A DNA stretch of 64,000 nt from Sphingomonas sp. Leaf32. GTDB lineage: Bacteria > Pseudomonadota > Alphaproteobacteria > Sphingomonadales > Sphingomonadaceae. Where the stretch lies: the NCBI RefSeq assembly GCF_001421765.1, contig NZ_LMLA01000001.1:62001-126000 (forward strand). The letters run 5' to 3'. Numbering within the stretch: the first letter of the stretch is position 1; the number at the start of each line of letters is the position of its first letter. This document shows, one piece after another, positions 25,998 to 35,018 of the stretch. The notes below the pieces were generated by a model. That model saw only the letters and a list, made by a program, of their open reading frames with translations. It was not told where the DNA came from and did not search any database. The position numbers were made by a program, and so were the translations under genes.

Positions 25998-26845
25998 GCG
26001 ACGATAGCGACGCCATCATCCGCGTGCGCGGCCTGAAGAACCAGTTCGGCGATCAGGTCATCCACGAAAATCTCGACCTCGACGTGCGGCGCGGCGAAAT
26101 CCTCGGCGTGGTCGGCGGGTCGGGCACCGGCAAGTCGGTGCTGATGCGCTCGATCATCGGGTTGCAGACCCCGGCCGCCGGCACGATCGAGGTGTTCGGC
26201 GAAACCACGATCGGTCGCGAGGAAACCGAAGCGACCGAGATCCGCAAGAAATGGGGCGTGCTGTTTCAGGGCGGGGCGCTGTTCTCGACGCTGACCGTAG
26301 CCGAAAACGTGCAGGTGCCGCTGAAGGAATTCTACCCGAAGCTCAAACCCGCGCTGCTGGACGAGATCGCCGGGTACAAGGTCGTGATGACCGGCCTGCC
26401 AGCCAATGCCGGTCCCAAATACCCGTCCGAGCTGTCGGGCGGCATGAAGAAGCGCGCCGGCCTCGCCCGCGCGCTGGCGCTCGACCCGCAATTGCTGTTC
26501 CTCGACGAACCGACCGCCGGCCTGGACCCGATCGGCGCGGCGGCGTTCGACGACCTTACCGCCTCGCTGCAAAAGACGCTGGGGCTGACCGTCTTCCTCA
26601 TCACCCACGACCTCGACACGCTGCACGCCATCTGTGACCGGGTGGCGGTGCTGGCTGACAAGCGGGTCATCGCCGTCGGCACGATCGACGAACTGCTCGC
26701 GCTGGATCACCCGTGGATTCAGGAATATTTCAATGGACCCCGTGGCCGCGCCGCCACCGATGCGCAGGATCGCATTGCCCAGGCGCGTGACCACACCCGC
26801 GACACCGGACCCGAACCGGTGTCGCCGCAAGCCCAGAGGCGCTGA
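25994..26845 (+). CDS. mlaF: MlaF-family lipid ABC transporter ATPase
   Basis: A 283-residue ABC ATPase. Walker A is GGSGTGKSVLMR, the Q-loop VLFQGGALFSTLTVAEN, the signature LSGGMKKRAGLARAL, Walker B LLFLDEPTAGLDP, and the switch His lies in LITHDLDTL. GGMKKR instead of GGQQQR is typical of the Mla/Mkl subgroup. The C-terminal ~30 residues after HPWIQEYFNGPRG are extra and charged. It overlaps mlaE by four bases and mlaD by one (TGATG), so all are translated together. Confidence 0.95.
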   Translation: MSDDSDAIIRVRGLKNQFGDQVIHENLDLDVRRGEILGVVGGSGTGKSVLMRSIIGLQTPAAGTIEVFGETTIGREETEATEIRKKWGVLFQGGALFSTLTVAENVQVPLKEFYPKLKPALLDEIAGYKVVMTGLPANAGPKYPSELSGGMKKRAGLARALALDPQLLFLDEPTAGLDPIGAAAFDDLTASLQKTLGLTVFLITHDLDTLHAICDRVAVLADKRVIAVGTIDELLALDHPWIQEYFNGPRGRAATDAQDRIAQARDHTRDTGPEPVSPQAQRR

Positions 26846-27810
26846 TGGAAACCCGGTCGAACCATGTCCTTGTCGGCGCGGTGGTGCTGATCCTGCTGAC
26901 CATGCTGGCGCTGTTCACCGTGTGGCTCGCCCGCGTCGGCGGCGGCCATGAAAAGGAATATGACGTCTTCTTCAAACAGGGCGTCGACGGGCTGGCCAAG
27001 GGGTCGCCGGTGTCCTTTTCCGGCGTACCCGTGGGTCAGGTGGAAGACATCGCCCTTTGGCCGAAGGACCCGCAGTTCGTCCGCGTCCGGCTGAAGGTGA
27101 AGGACGAAACGCCCGTGCTGCTCGGCACGACCGCGACGATGGTCGGCAGCTTCACCGGCGTCTCGACGATCACGCTCGACGGCGCGGTCAAGGGCGCGCC
27201 GCCGATCGCCTGCCCCGAAACCAACCCGGAACAGGTATGCCCGATGGGCGTACCGGTGATCCCGCCCAAGGCCGGCGGCGTCGCTGCACTGCTCAGCTCG
27301 GCACCGCAGTTGCTCGAACGGGTCACGACGCTGACCGAACGGCTGGCGGACGTGCTGTCGGACCGCAACCAGAACTCGATCGCCGCGATCCTCGACAGCA
27401 CCAACCGGCTGACCGACGCGCTGGCCGATCGCGGGCCGGAAATCGCCGCGACGCTGGCCGAAACCCGCATCGCCATCCAGCGCGCGGGCGTCGCCTCGCA
27501 GCAGATCGGTGACTTGGCGGCGACTACCAACGGCGTGCTGGCCAACGACATCCAGCCGACGATCCAGCAGCTCAACCGCACCATCGCCAGCGCGCAGAAG
27601 AGCGCCGATACGCTCAACGAAGCGATCGGCGATGCGAAGCCCGGGCTGCAGGCGTTCAGCAAGCAGACGATCCCGCAGGTGAACCAGCTGGTTGGCGATC
27701 TGCGCGCAATGACCGGTGCGCTCGCCTCGGTCGCGGAAAAGGTCGATCAGGGCGGCGCGACCGCGCTGGTCGGTCGCTCGAAGCTGCCCGACTATGACCC
27801 CAAGAAGTGA
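26845..27810 (+). CDS. mlaD: MlaD-family MCE domain substrate-binding protein
   Basis: A 321-residue protein with one N-terminal membrane anchor (LVGAVVLILLTMLALFTVWL) and an MCE domain at about residues 38-118 (YDVFFKQGVDGLAKGSPVSFSG, VGQVEDIALWP, VGSFTGVSTITLDG). The C-terminal half is helical and probably forms the coiled tube seen in MCE hexamers (LTERLADVLSDRNQNS, LNRTIASAQKSADTLNEA). It is longer than E. coli MlaD (183 residues) and closer to other alphaproteobacterial MCE proteins. It collects lipids in the periplasm for the MlaEF pump. Confidence 0.92.
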   Translation: METRSNHVLVGAVVLILLTMLALFTVWLARVGGGHEKEYDVFFKQGVDGLAKGSPVSFSGVPVGQVEDIALWPKDPQFVRVRLKVKDETPVLLGTTATMVGSFTGVSTITLDGAVKGAPPIACPETNPEQVCPMGVPVIPPKAGGVAALLSSAPQLLERVTTLTERLADVLSDRNQNSIAAILDSTNRLTDALADRGPEIAATLAETRIAIQRAGVASQQIGDLAATTNGVLANDIQPTIQQLNRTIASAQKSADTLNEAIGDAKPGLQAFSKQTIPQVNQLVGDLRAMTGALASVAEKVDQGGATALVGRSKLPDYDPKK

Positions 27811-27832
27811 CGCGGAAAGAATGAGGGCCACC

Positions 27833-28411
27833 ATGAAGAAGCTGTCGGTTCTGCTGCTCCTGCCGCTGGCGGCCTGTATCCGCTTCGGTGCGGAGCCGCC
27901 CCCCGCGCTGCTGACGCTGACCCCCGCCGCGCCGATCGCCGCCGGGCAAACGCAGACCTCGGCCTCGGCGCGCTCGATCACGGTGCAGGTGCCGGTCGTG
28001 CCGCAGGAGCTGGCCGTCACCCGTGTGCCGGTACAGTCCAGCCCGACGACCATCGCCTATGTGAAGGAAGCGCAATGGGTCGAACCGCCCGCGCGGCTCT
28101 TCGCCCGCCTGCTGTCCGACACGCTGACCGCGCGCGCGAACATGGTCGTGCTGAGCTCGCGACAGGGCTTCACCGATCCGGGTGCCCAGTTGTCGGGCGA
28201 GCTGCGGGAGTTCGGCATCGATGCCAGCCGCAACGAAGCGGTCGTGGTCTATGACGCGACGCTCCAGCGGCAGGGTGCAACGACCTTCGAAAAGCGCCGC
28301 TTCGAAGCGCGCGTCCCGGTCACCACGATCGACGCCGACAGCGTCGGCCCGGCGATCAATCAGGCCGCGAACACCGTCTCCACCGCCGTCGCCGACTGGG
28401 TCCGGGGTTAA
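27833..28411 (+). CDS. ABC-type transport auxiliary lipoprotein (PqiC-like)
   Basis: A 192-residue lipoprotein. The signal peptide ends in the lipobox LAAC (cysteine 15), and the mature part matches the ABC transporter auxiliary family (ITVQVPVVPQELAVTRVPV, AQWVEPPARLFARLLSDTL, then GELREFGIDASRNEAVVVYDATL). Such lipoproteins complete MCE transport systems, probably at the outer membrane. The ATG at 27833 is preferred to 27821 because only it has a usable GAGGG upstream. It follows mlaD by 22 bp and is the fourth gene of the operon. Confidence 0.87.
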   Translation: MKKLSVLLLLPLAACIRFGAEPPPALLTLTPAAPIAAGQTQTSASARSITVQVPVVPQELAVTRVPVQSSPTTIAYVKEAQWVEPPARLFARLLSDTLTARANMVVLSSRQGFTDPGAQLSGELREFGIDASRNEAVVVYDATLQRQGATTFEKRRFEARVPVTTIDADSVGPAINQAANTVSTAVADWVRG

Positions 28412-28419
28412 GCCACGCG

Positions 28420-29034
28420 ATGGCGGTGCATAGCTGGCTGTTGTTCGTGGCGGCGGTGGTCGTGCTGTGCGGCACGCCGGGGCCGAACATGCTCCACGTC
28501 CTGACGCGCAGCGTGGCGCTGGGCTGGCGCGGCAGCCTGCCGGCGATGGCCGGATGCCTCACCGCGCTGATCGGGGTGCTGGCGGCATCGGCTGCGGGGC
28601 TGACCGCGCTGCTGACCGCCGTGCCGGGCCTGTTCGACGTGCTCCGCTATATCGGGGCCGCCTATCTGGCGTGGCTCGGCATCCGCGCATGGACGGCGCG
28701 ATCGACCCCGGCCGCAGCGATGCCGACGGACCTGCCGCGCGCGCATCTGTTTCGCGGCGGCTTCCTCGTCGGGATCAGCAATCCCAAGCTGCTTCTGTTC
28801 GCCACCGCCTTCTTGCCCCAGTTCGTCGACCCCAGCCGGGCGCAGGCGCCGCAGTTCGCGATCCTCGTCGCGACCTTCGCGCTGGTCGAATGCCTGTGGT
28901 ACGCCGCCTATGCGCTGGGTGGCAGCTCGATCGCCCACCACCTGACGCGCCCGCGCGTCCGCCGCTGGTTCGACCGCGCGACCGGCGGCATCTTCCTGGG
29001 CTTCAGCGCCGCCCTGCTCGCCTCGCGCGCCTGA
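28420..29034 (+). CDS. LysE/RhtB-family amino-acid exporter
   Basis: A 204-residue membrane protein with about six helices, of the LysE/RhtB type. The signature GTPGPNMLHVLTRSVALGWR is near residue 18, followed by YIGAAYLAWLGIRAW, and FRGGFLVGISNPKLLLFATAFLPQFVD in the second half. Members export lysine, homoserine, threonine or related compounds. It begins 9 bp after the lipoprotein stop, so it may be read from the same message, but no functional link to lipid transport is evident. Confidence 0.9.
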   Translation: MAVHSWLLFVAAVVVLCGTPGPNMLHVLTRSVALGWRGSLPAMAGCLTALIGVLAASAAGLTALLTAVPGLFDVLRYIGAAYLAWLGIRAWTARSTPAAAMPTDLPRAHLFRGGFLVGISNPKLLLFATAFLPQFVDPSRAQAPQFAILVATFALVECLWYAAYALGGSSIAHHLTRPRVRRWFDRATGGIFLGFSAALLASRA

Positions 29035-29070
29035 CGGCTGCGCCACCTCGAAGACTTGCTCCAAACCTAT

Positions 29071-29110
29071 CGTCACCCCGGCCTTGCGCCGGGGTCCCGC
29101 TTCTTCTTCA
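29071..29110. repeat. Family D repeat, single arm
   Basis: CGTCACCCCGGCCTTGCGCC followed by GGGGTCCCGCTTCTTCTTC matches the left arm of the element at 20659-20690. The right arm is missing. The arm itself is a hairpin (CCCCGGC/GCCGGGG) followed by TTCTTCTTC, so it could terminate the LysE transcript, which ends 37 bp earlier. Confidence 0.7.
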
Positions 29111-29135
29111 CCCTGCGCTCAAACGTCGAACCGCC

Positions 29136-30008
29136 CTACCCCACCGGTGCCTTCCGAACCGGCGGCATCGCATTGCACACATCCGCCCCGCCCGCCGGCA
29201 CCGTGAAGAACGGCGGCTCGCGATTTTCCCGCCCGCGCAGCCACGCCGCGAACCGCACATTATCGGCCGCACGATACTCGTAGTGGGGACGCCCGGCGGC
29301 AGGCATATCGCTCGCCAACCGCACCGACAGGATCGGCGTCGGCGCCTGATCCGGCGCATAGAACCCCATATTGCCGGTCCCGCGCGGCAAGGAGGAGAGA
29401 TACTCCATCCCCTCGATCACCCGCCCGACCAGCGCGATATTACGGTCGAGATGGCGCGGTGCATGGCCGATCACCGTATAGAGTTCCGCCCCGCTACCGG
29501 TGCTGGGTGCCATGTCGCGTCCGACGCCGACCATCGCATAGCAATGCGTCAGCCATGCCCCCTTGCCGTCGCTCGCCACCGGCCAGCCATCGGCGCTGTG
29601 CCCGCTCTTCGCCGCATACGGATCGGCCCGCGTCATCCGCGTGACCGCATCATAGCGCGCGCCGACATATTCGGGGGACGGATTGGCGACGACACCCCCG
29701 GGCAGCGGCTTCTTCTCGGTCACGTCACCCCATTGCGCGACATAATTGTCCTGCACGCGGTACACCGACGTCCCGTCCCACCAGTGCGCCCGCGCCAGCT
29801 TGCGCAGATTGTCGACATGCACCGGCGCATAGCGCGGCGCCAACCGGATCACGACCCGCCGGTCCCCCGCCAGCGTCATCACCATCAGTTCGTCGTCGGG
29901 AATGGTCCGCCAGTCCGCCTCGACCGGATCGGCTGCGGTCGGCGGCGGCGGTGCCGCAGCAGGAGTAGCGGATTGAAGCAGGGCGGCGATCAGCGAGACG
30001 AAGGTCAT
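29136..30008 (-). CDS. Periplasmic cyclophilin-type peptidyl-prolyl isomerase
   Basis: A 290-residue exported cyclophilin-like protein. The signal peptide is MTFVSLIAALLQSATPAAA. The cyclophilin fold is visible as LAPRYAPVHVDNLRKLARAHWWDGTSVYRVQDNYVAQWGD in outline (residues ~57-95), then AMVGVGRD and ELYTVIGHAPRHLDRNIALVGRVIEGMEYL. It catalyses cis-trans isomerisation of proline bonds during folding of exported proteins. Several active-site residues differ from canonical cyclophilin (YRVQDNYVAQWGD rather than HRVIPGFMIQGGD), so activity may be reduced. It stands alone next to tRNA-Ser. Confidence 0.85.
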   Translation of the reverse strand: MTFVSLIAALLQSATPAAAPPPPTAADPVEADWRTIPDDELMVMTLAGDRRVVIRLAPRYAPVHVDNLRKLARAHWWDGTSVYRVQDNYVAQWGDVTEKKPLPGGVVANPSPEYVGARYDAVTRMTRADPYAAKSGHSADGWPVASDGKGAWLTHCYAMVGVGRDMAPSTGSGAELYTVIGHAPRHLDRNIALVGRVIEGMEYLSSLPRGTGNMGFYAPDQAPTPILSVRLASDMPAAGRPHYEYRAADNVRFAAWLRGRENREPPFFTVPAGGADVCNAMPPVRKAPVG

Positions 30009-30098
30009 AGGCTATCGTGACACGCATCGCGCGCATCCTGCAACTGCCGCTTGCACGAAATCCCGTCGCGCCCTAGGGAACCCACCTTCCGGCAATGC

Positions 30099-30189
30099 GG
30101 AGCGGTGGCCGAGTGGTCGAAGGCGCTCGCCTGGAAAGTGAGTATACGGCAAAACCGTATCGAGGGTTCGAATCCCTCCCGCTCCGCCA
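30099..30189 (+). tRNA. tRNA-Ser(GGA)
   Basis: A 91-base serine tRNA with encoded CCA. Acceptor stem GGAGCGG pairs with CCGCTCC; discriminator G; the anticodon stem CTCGC/GTGAG closes the loop CTGGAAA, giving anticodon GGA at 30133-30135, which reads UCC and UCU. A long variable arm (TACGG/CCGTA) follows, and the T-arm is GAGGG TTCGAAT CCCTC. The sequence immediately downstream holds a decayed insertion-sequence fragment and an iron-uptake cluster, so this gene may have been an integration site. Confidence 0.97.
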
Positions 30190-30240
30190 GCCAGACTGCT
30201 GATTCTACGTTTTACCGAGAACCAGCCCATTTAAAGCGGG

Positions 30241-30336
30241 GAATGTCGGATCGCTGATGCCGTGCTTCCCGCATAGCTCGGCCGTCTTCACGCCAGCCTC
30301 ATGCTCACGCAGCACGCCTACGATCCGATCCCGGTA
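30241..30336 (-). pseudogene. IS3-family transposase OrfA, N-terminal remnant
   Basis: Read on the minus strand, about 32 residues (YRDRIVGVLREHEAGVKTAE, then LCGKHGISDPTF) match the helix-turn-helix start of IS3-group OrfA. The expected start is gone and the frame diverges after TF (no YKWKAKYGG). No OrfB or terminal inverted repeats are found in 30190-30462, so this is a relic. It lies 50 bp after the tRNA-Ser, at the left edge of the iron-uptake cluster. Confidence 0.7.
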
Positions 30337-30462
30337 AATCGGCCTCGCCACATCGCTCGTCTCGATCTGACAAGCCAAATTACCAACAGCATGATTCCCG
30401 AGGTACAGGTCACCAACCACCGCGCAAAGCGCTGGCGGCTGCTGTATCTAAAGCCTCCCTTG

Positions 30463-32571
30463 TCAAAAGCGGAAGCCCAGCGTCGCCATCACGTTGCGGG
30501 GTGCCGCCACGAAGCAGTCGCCCCGCGCCAGACAGGACGCGAATGCCTTTTCGTTCAGCAGGTTGGTTGCGTTCACGGCCAGGCGCCATTGATCCCACGT
30601 AATTTCGGCCAGCGCATCGACCGTCGTCCGCGACGGGGTGACGAGCGTGTACAGCGTTCCTAGCGCGATCGCAGCGTTCAGGCCATAAGGATCAAGCGGC
30701 CCGGTCGAGCGGCTGTTGCCGTTATACACCACACCGGCACCGAGCCGCAGCCGCACATCGCCCGGTATGCCGAAGGTCTTGGTCGACCATGCAGACGCCG
30801 TGTGGCGCGGCATATAGTCCAGGCTGGTGTTCACCTCCGACTTCAGTTCGTTATAGCCATAATTCAGCAGCAGTTCGAAGTTGCCGGGCAGCGTATGGCT
30901 TGCCTCGACCTCGATCCCCTTCGTCGTCAACTCGCCCGATTGGGTCGTAACGTTGTTGGCGAGATAGAGGACGCGGTTGCGTTCCGTGATATGGAAACCG
31001 GTGACCGTAACCAGCGTCGACGGGAGCGGCTGCCATTTGACGCCGGCCTCATATTGCGTGCCGGTCTGCGGGATGAAAGGATTGCCGGGAACGCCACCGG
31101 GTCCGGTCGTCCGGCCGGCGATCGGCAGGAAGCTTTCGGTATAGCTGAAGAAGGGGGAGAAGCCCGCCCCGACCTCGCCGATAATGCCCGCGCGGAAGGT
31201 CGTGGCATTGTCCTCCTGCCCCGCCGAGTTGGTGACATGGTCGCGCCGTGCGCCGACGATCACGGATACCCGGTCGAAGAAGCGGACCTGGTCCTGTACG
31301 TAGACGCCAAGCTGCTTCTGGGAATCATTGGCGAACGGGCCGGTCGGATCGTACGTGCGCAACGCATCGTAATCGATGTCGTAGAGGTCGACGACCTCCA
31401 ACGCGGTCGTGGCATAGCGCTTGCCGACCCTGTTCCAGCTATAGTCGATCCCGGCGAGCAAGGTGTGTTCGATATTCGCGCCGGTATCGAACTTGAACTG
31501 CACGTTGTTGTCGGTCGAAAAGACATTCATCCGCGCATCGCTGGCATCGGCGTACAGTCCGATCCTGCGGCCGCCGGTGCCATATACCGCGAACGGATTG
31601 GTCGGATTGGTGTAGCTGTCGGCATAGTGCGTGAAATATTCGAGGTCGCTGTCGATGTAGCGCGCCTTCAGGCTGACGCGGATATTGTCGGAGAAGCGAT
31701 GGATCAGTGATCCGCCGCCCTGCAGCGACCGGCCCGCATAGCGGTCCCACCCTGCCTTGCCGACAAAGGTATAGGGATCGAGCCGTCCGCCCGGATTGCC
31801 GGGGTTCGGGCGGAAGGTGCCGACGATCGGCAGGAACTGCGATGTCGAACCGGTGTCGTCCCGCTGGTAGAGCCCGGTCAGCACGATGTCGGTGCGCGTC
31901 GTCGGCTGCCACCGGATCGACGGCGCGAACATAACGCGGTCATCGGGCACATGATCGACATAGGTGTCGGCATCGCGGACGCGCCCGACCGCGCGGATGG
32001 CGAACTGGTCGCCCAGCGCGACATTGATGTCGCCCAGCGCTTCCTTGCGGTCGAAACTCCCATAGACGAGGTTGACTTCCCCACCCGTCCTGAACTCCGG
32101 CACCTTCGATACGAGATTGACGAGACCGCCGATCGATCCCTGTCCGAACAACACCGATGCCGGCCCGCGAACGATCTCGACCCGAGAGAAGTTATAGGGG
32201 TCGGAGGTGATGCTGGCATAATAGGAGAAGATGTCCCGCATCCCGTCGCGGAACTGCAGCGCCTGGATACCGCGCACGTTGAAGCTGTCGACGCGCGTGT
32301 CTCGGCCGTAAGGATTGGCGAGGACGCCAGCCGCGTACTTCACCGTGTCGCTGATGTTGATCGCCCCCTGCGACAGATACTGCTCGGAGGAAATCAGCGT
32401 CAGCGGCTGCGGCAGTTCGATCAGCGGCGTCTCCGTCTTCGTGCCGGCATTGGTGCCGGTCACGACGATTTCCGCAGTCTCTTCCGGCGCGGGGGGCAAC
32501 GCCGTCTGCGCGGATGCCGCATGGGCGAACAAAACGCCGACAACCCCTGCCGCTGCCAACAACTTTTCCAT
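30463..32571 (-). CDS. TonB-dependent siderophore receptor (FhuA/FpvA type)
   Basis: A 702-residue outer-membrane receptor with signal peptide (LLAAAGVVGVLFAHAASAQ) and TonB box EIVVTGTN. The plug carries SISSEQ-like LISSEQYLSQGAINISDTV, YAAGV, FNVRGIQALQFRDGMRD and the EIVRGPASVLFGQGSIGGLVNLVSK motif typical of ferric-siderophore receptors. The barrel ends ATLGFRF. It would import an iron-siderophore complex. The ATG at 32571 gives a clean signal peptide; ATG 32601 adds ten unlikely residues. A 23-bp palindrome at 32617-32639 sits just upstream and may be a Fur site. Confidence 0.93.
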   Translation of the reverse strand: MEKLLAAAGVVGVLFAHAASAQTALPPAPEETAEIVVTGTNAGTKTETPLIELPQPLTLISSEQYLSQGAINISDTVKYAAGVLANPYGRDTRVDSFNVRGIQALQFRDGMRDIFSYYASITSDPYNFSRVEIVRGPASVLFGQGSIGGLVNLVSKVPEFRTGGEVNLVYGSFDRKEALGDINVALGDQFAIRAVGRVRDADTYVDHVPDDRVMFAPSIRWQPTTRTDIVLTGLYQRDDTGSTSQFLPIVGTFRPNPGNPGGRLDPYTFVGKAGWDRYAGRSLQGGGSLIHRFSDNIRVSLKARYIDSDLEYFTHYADSYTNPTNPFAVYGTGGRRIGLYADASDARMNVFSTDNNVQFKFDTGANIEHTLLAGIDYSWNRVGKRYATTALEVVDLYDIDYDALRTYDPTGPFANDSQKQLGVYVQDQVRFFDRVSVIVGARRDHVTNSAGQEDNATTFRAGIIGEVGAGFSPFFSYTESFLPIAGRTTGPGGVPGNPFIPQTGTQYEAGVKWQPLPSTLVTVTGFHITERNRVLYLANNVTTQSGELTTKGIEVEASHTLPGNFELLLNYGYNELKSEVNTSLDYMPRHTASAWSTKTFGIPGDVRLRLGAGVVYNGNSRSTGPLDPYGLNAAIALGTLYTLVTPSRTTVDALAEITWDQWRLAVNATNLLNEKAFASCLARGDCFVAAPRNVMATLGFRF

Positions 32572-32616
32572 TCCGTGCCCCTCTTGCACCATTCGATTCA
32601 AGGGGTTCCTACATCG

Positions 32617-32639
32617 TTGCTACAGATTATCAATAGCAA
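32617..32639. promoter_or_regulatory. 23-bp AT-rich palindrome, candidate Fur-type operator
   Basis: The sequence TTGCTACAGATTATCAATAGCAA has complementary TTGCTA/TAGCAA ends and GAT/ATC around the centre. The core TTGATAATCT (minus strand) is close to Fur-box halves. It is 46 bp upstream of the siderophore receptor start and in the gap after the next receptor gene. Regulator identity is inferred. Confidence 0.5.
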
Positions 32640-32688
32640 TTTGAAACGTCCCATGATCCCATGGACGAGTACTGCCGACGCCGGAGGG

Positions 32689-34971
32689 TCAGAAGCGGCC
32701 CTCGAAACTGAGGCCCAATATCCGGGGTTCGGCCAACACCCCCCTGCGCCGCCCGTCGAAGTCGGTATAGAAGCTGGTCGGCTTCTGCGTATCGAGGATG
32801 TTGCTGGCGATCAGAAACGCTCCGAAGCGGCGCCCTTGCCAACCGATCTTCGCATTGACCAGGGTCAGCCCTTCGATGTCCCGCACCGTCTGGTCGAGGG
32901 TATTCTGGAACAGGGCGCTGCGGAAATTGGCGTTCACGTTCGCGATCAGGCCATCGGTCCGGTGCCACGTCATCCCGGCCGACGCCGTCCAGCGGGGCGC
33001 GTTGGCGAAGTCATTGCCGTTCGCCGCGCCCGATGCCGTTCCGGTCGTGACGGTGAAATCGAGGAATTCGGAGCGGCTGTGCCCAAGGCCGGCATAGAGG
33101 TCCAGCGTCCTCGCCGGCCTGCCCCGCAGCTCCACCTCGAAACCGTATAATCGCGATTTGCCCGCGTTCACGACCTGCGTGTCGAACACCGCACCCGGCG
33201 TCAACTGGACCGATACCTGCTGATCGCGCCAGTCGATATAATAGGCGTTGGCATTGAACGTCAGCTTGCGACCGAACCATTCGGACCGAAGCGCCAGTTC
33301 GTAGTTCCACGTATATTCCGGATCGTAGGTGAATGCTTGCGCGCGCTGCTGGTTGATGCCGGCGCCGCCCGCCCGGTACCCGCGCTGTACGGTGGCGCTG
33401 ATCGCCACATCGTGCGCCAGATCCAGCGTCGCGCCGATCTTGGGCAGCCATGCGTCATAGGTGATTTCGCGTACCGGCTCGACACTGTTGGCGCCGGCGG
33501 CCGTCGCGATCAGCAGCGCGTTGAGCCGGGTGACGATCGGTGCCAGCGCCGCGACCGGCAGCTTCGTCGGATCGGGCAGCGTGCCGTTGATGACGACCGT
33601 CTGCGTCGCGCCACGCTGCTGCCGTTCGTTGTCATATCGCAGCCCGGCGCGCAGGCGCAGGTGATCCGTGATGGGAAAGGTCAGATCGGTAAAACCGGCC
33701 AGATTGCGTGTCAGGCGCGGCTGGGACAGGCTGTTCCTGATGGGAACGACGCCGCCATACAGCGCCAGCACGGCATTCACCGTCGGCTGCGCCAACCCCA
33801 GGGCCACCAACTGGCGATCGACGCCAAGCCGGGTCAGGTTCAGGTTCTGCGTCGCTTCGAAGAAATAATCGCGGTTGTCCTCGCGCAGATAATATGCGCC
33901 AGCCAGACCCTGAACCCAGCCCAGATCGAGCGTCAGCCGCAGTTCCTGTTGCAAGGTTTTGGCCGGATCGCGCGTCCGGCTCGTCTGGCCGGGCATGGGA
34001 TTCCGATCCGGATCGGCCCGGTACTTCGCGGCGACGTTCGAATAATTGGTGACCGACGTCAGCCCGAAACCGCGGCCTAGGTCATAGGTCGCCTCCACGG
34101 TACCGATGTCGCTGACGATCCGCGTGGCGGAGGCGAAGTCTTCGGTGACGATCCGGTCTTCGCGATCATAGGGGGCGTCGAATTCGTTCGCGAACGCGCC
34201 GCGGGTATGTCGATCGTGCAGATACGTCGCCACCAGACGAAACCGAGGCAGTGCGTCCGGGGTGAACAGCAGCTTGCCACGGACCGTCTCCGACGCACGC
34301 GGATCGGCGTCCTGATGCAGCGTCGTGTTGTACAACAACCCATCGGCGCGCGCGATTTCCCCGGCCAACCGGAAGGCGATCTGTCCGTCGACGATCGGGC
34401 CACCGATCGCCCCGGCGGCGCGACGCTGCCCGTCGGCGTCGGTCATCATCAGGCGCGCCCGTCCGCTCCAGGCGTAGTCGGGATCCGTCGTTCGCACGAT
34501 GACCGCACCCGCAAGCGCATTGCGGCCCTGCACCGTCGACTGCGGTCCACGAAACACTTCGACCTGCGCGATGTCGTACAGGTCGAGCGGACCGTTGTTC
34601 AGCGCAGCGCGCGGCAATACCGCGCCATCGACATACACGCTGGCAAGCGCCCCGTCGCCCGCACCCGAGACGTTGAACGCATCGATCCCGCGGATCGTGA
34701 AGCTGTTGCGATTGGCGCCGATCGCGACGTTGGGCGTCCGCTCCAGCACGTCATATACGTCGATCAGATTCTGTTCGACGATCATCTGGTTCGTAGCGAC
34801 CGACACGCTCGCCGGCGTTTCCTGCAACGAACGATTGGCTTTCTCGCCCGTGACGACGATCTCGCCGCTCGTATCGTCCTGCACCTTCGGTGCGGAAGCG
34901 GCGACCTGTGCCGATACCGGTATCGCGGACGAGCAGAGCATTGCGGCAATTGCCGATCGAACAAGAAACAT
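32689..34971 (-). CDS. TonB-dependent receptor, probable iron/siderophore uptake
   Basis: A 760-residue receptor with signal peptide (IAAMLCSSAIPVSAQ), TonB box EIVVTGEK, a plug with IVEQNLIDVYDVLERTPNV, FTIRGIDAFNV, VYVDGAVLPR and VEVFRGPQSTVQGRNALAGAV, and a barrel ending LSFEGRF. It is transcribed toward the siderophore receptor and divergently from the small membrane protein/PepSY pair. A 15-bp Fur-like palindrome (35019-35033) lies in the divergent gap, supporting an iron role. The ligand cannot be read from sequence. Confidence 0.92.
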   Translation of the reverse strand: MFLVRSAIAAMLCSSAIPVSAQVAASAPKVQDDTSGEIVVTGEKANRSLQETPASVSVATNQMIVEQNLIDVYDVLERTPNVAIGANRNSFTIRGIDAFNVSGAGDGALASVYVDGAVLPRAALNNGPLDLYDIAQVEVFRGPQSTVQGRNALAGAVIVRTTDPDYAWSGRARLMMTDADGQRRAAGAIGGPIVDGQIAFRLAGEIARADGLLYNTTLHQDADPRASETVRGKLLFTPDALPRFRLVATYLHDRHTRGAFANEFDAPYDREDRIVTEDFASATRIVSDIGTVEATYDLGRGFGLTSVTNYSNVAAKYRADPDRNPMPGQTSRTRDPAKTLQQELRLTLDLGWVQGLAGAYYLREDNRDYFFEATQNLNLTRLGVDRQLVALGLAQPTVNAVLALYGGVVPIRNSLSQPRLTRNLAGFTDLTFPITDHLRLRAGLRYDNERQQRGATQTVVINGTLPDPTKLPVAALAPIVTRLNALLIATAAGANSVEPVREITYDAWLPKIGATLDLAHDVAISATVQRGYRAGGAGINQQRAQAFTYDPEYTWNYELALRSEWFGRKLTFNANAYYIDWRDQQVSVQLTPGAVFDTQVVNAGKSRLYGFEVELRGRPARTLDLYAGLGHSRSEFLDFTVTTGTASGAANGNDFANAPRWTASAGMTWHRTDGLIANVNANFRSALFQNTLDQTVRDIEGLTLVNAKIGWQGRRFGAFLIASNILDTQKPTSFYTDFDGRRRGVLAEPRILGLSFEGRF

Positions 34972-35018
34972 CTTGACCCCCCAAAGTCGTTACGGCAGCG
35001 AGCTAATAACAATGCATA

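Noticed and set aside
30190..30462. A complete insertion sequence beside tRNA-Ser
   Set aside because: Only ~32 residues of OrfA remain; no OrfB, inverted ends or target duplication could be found.
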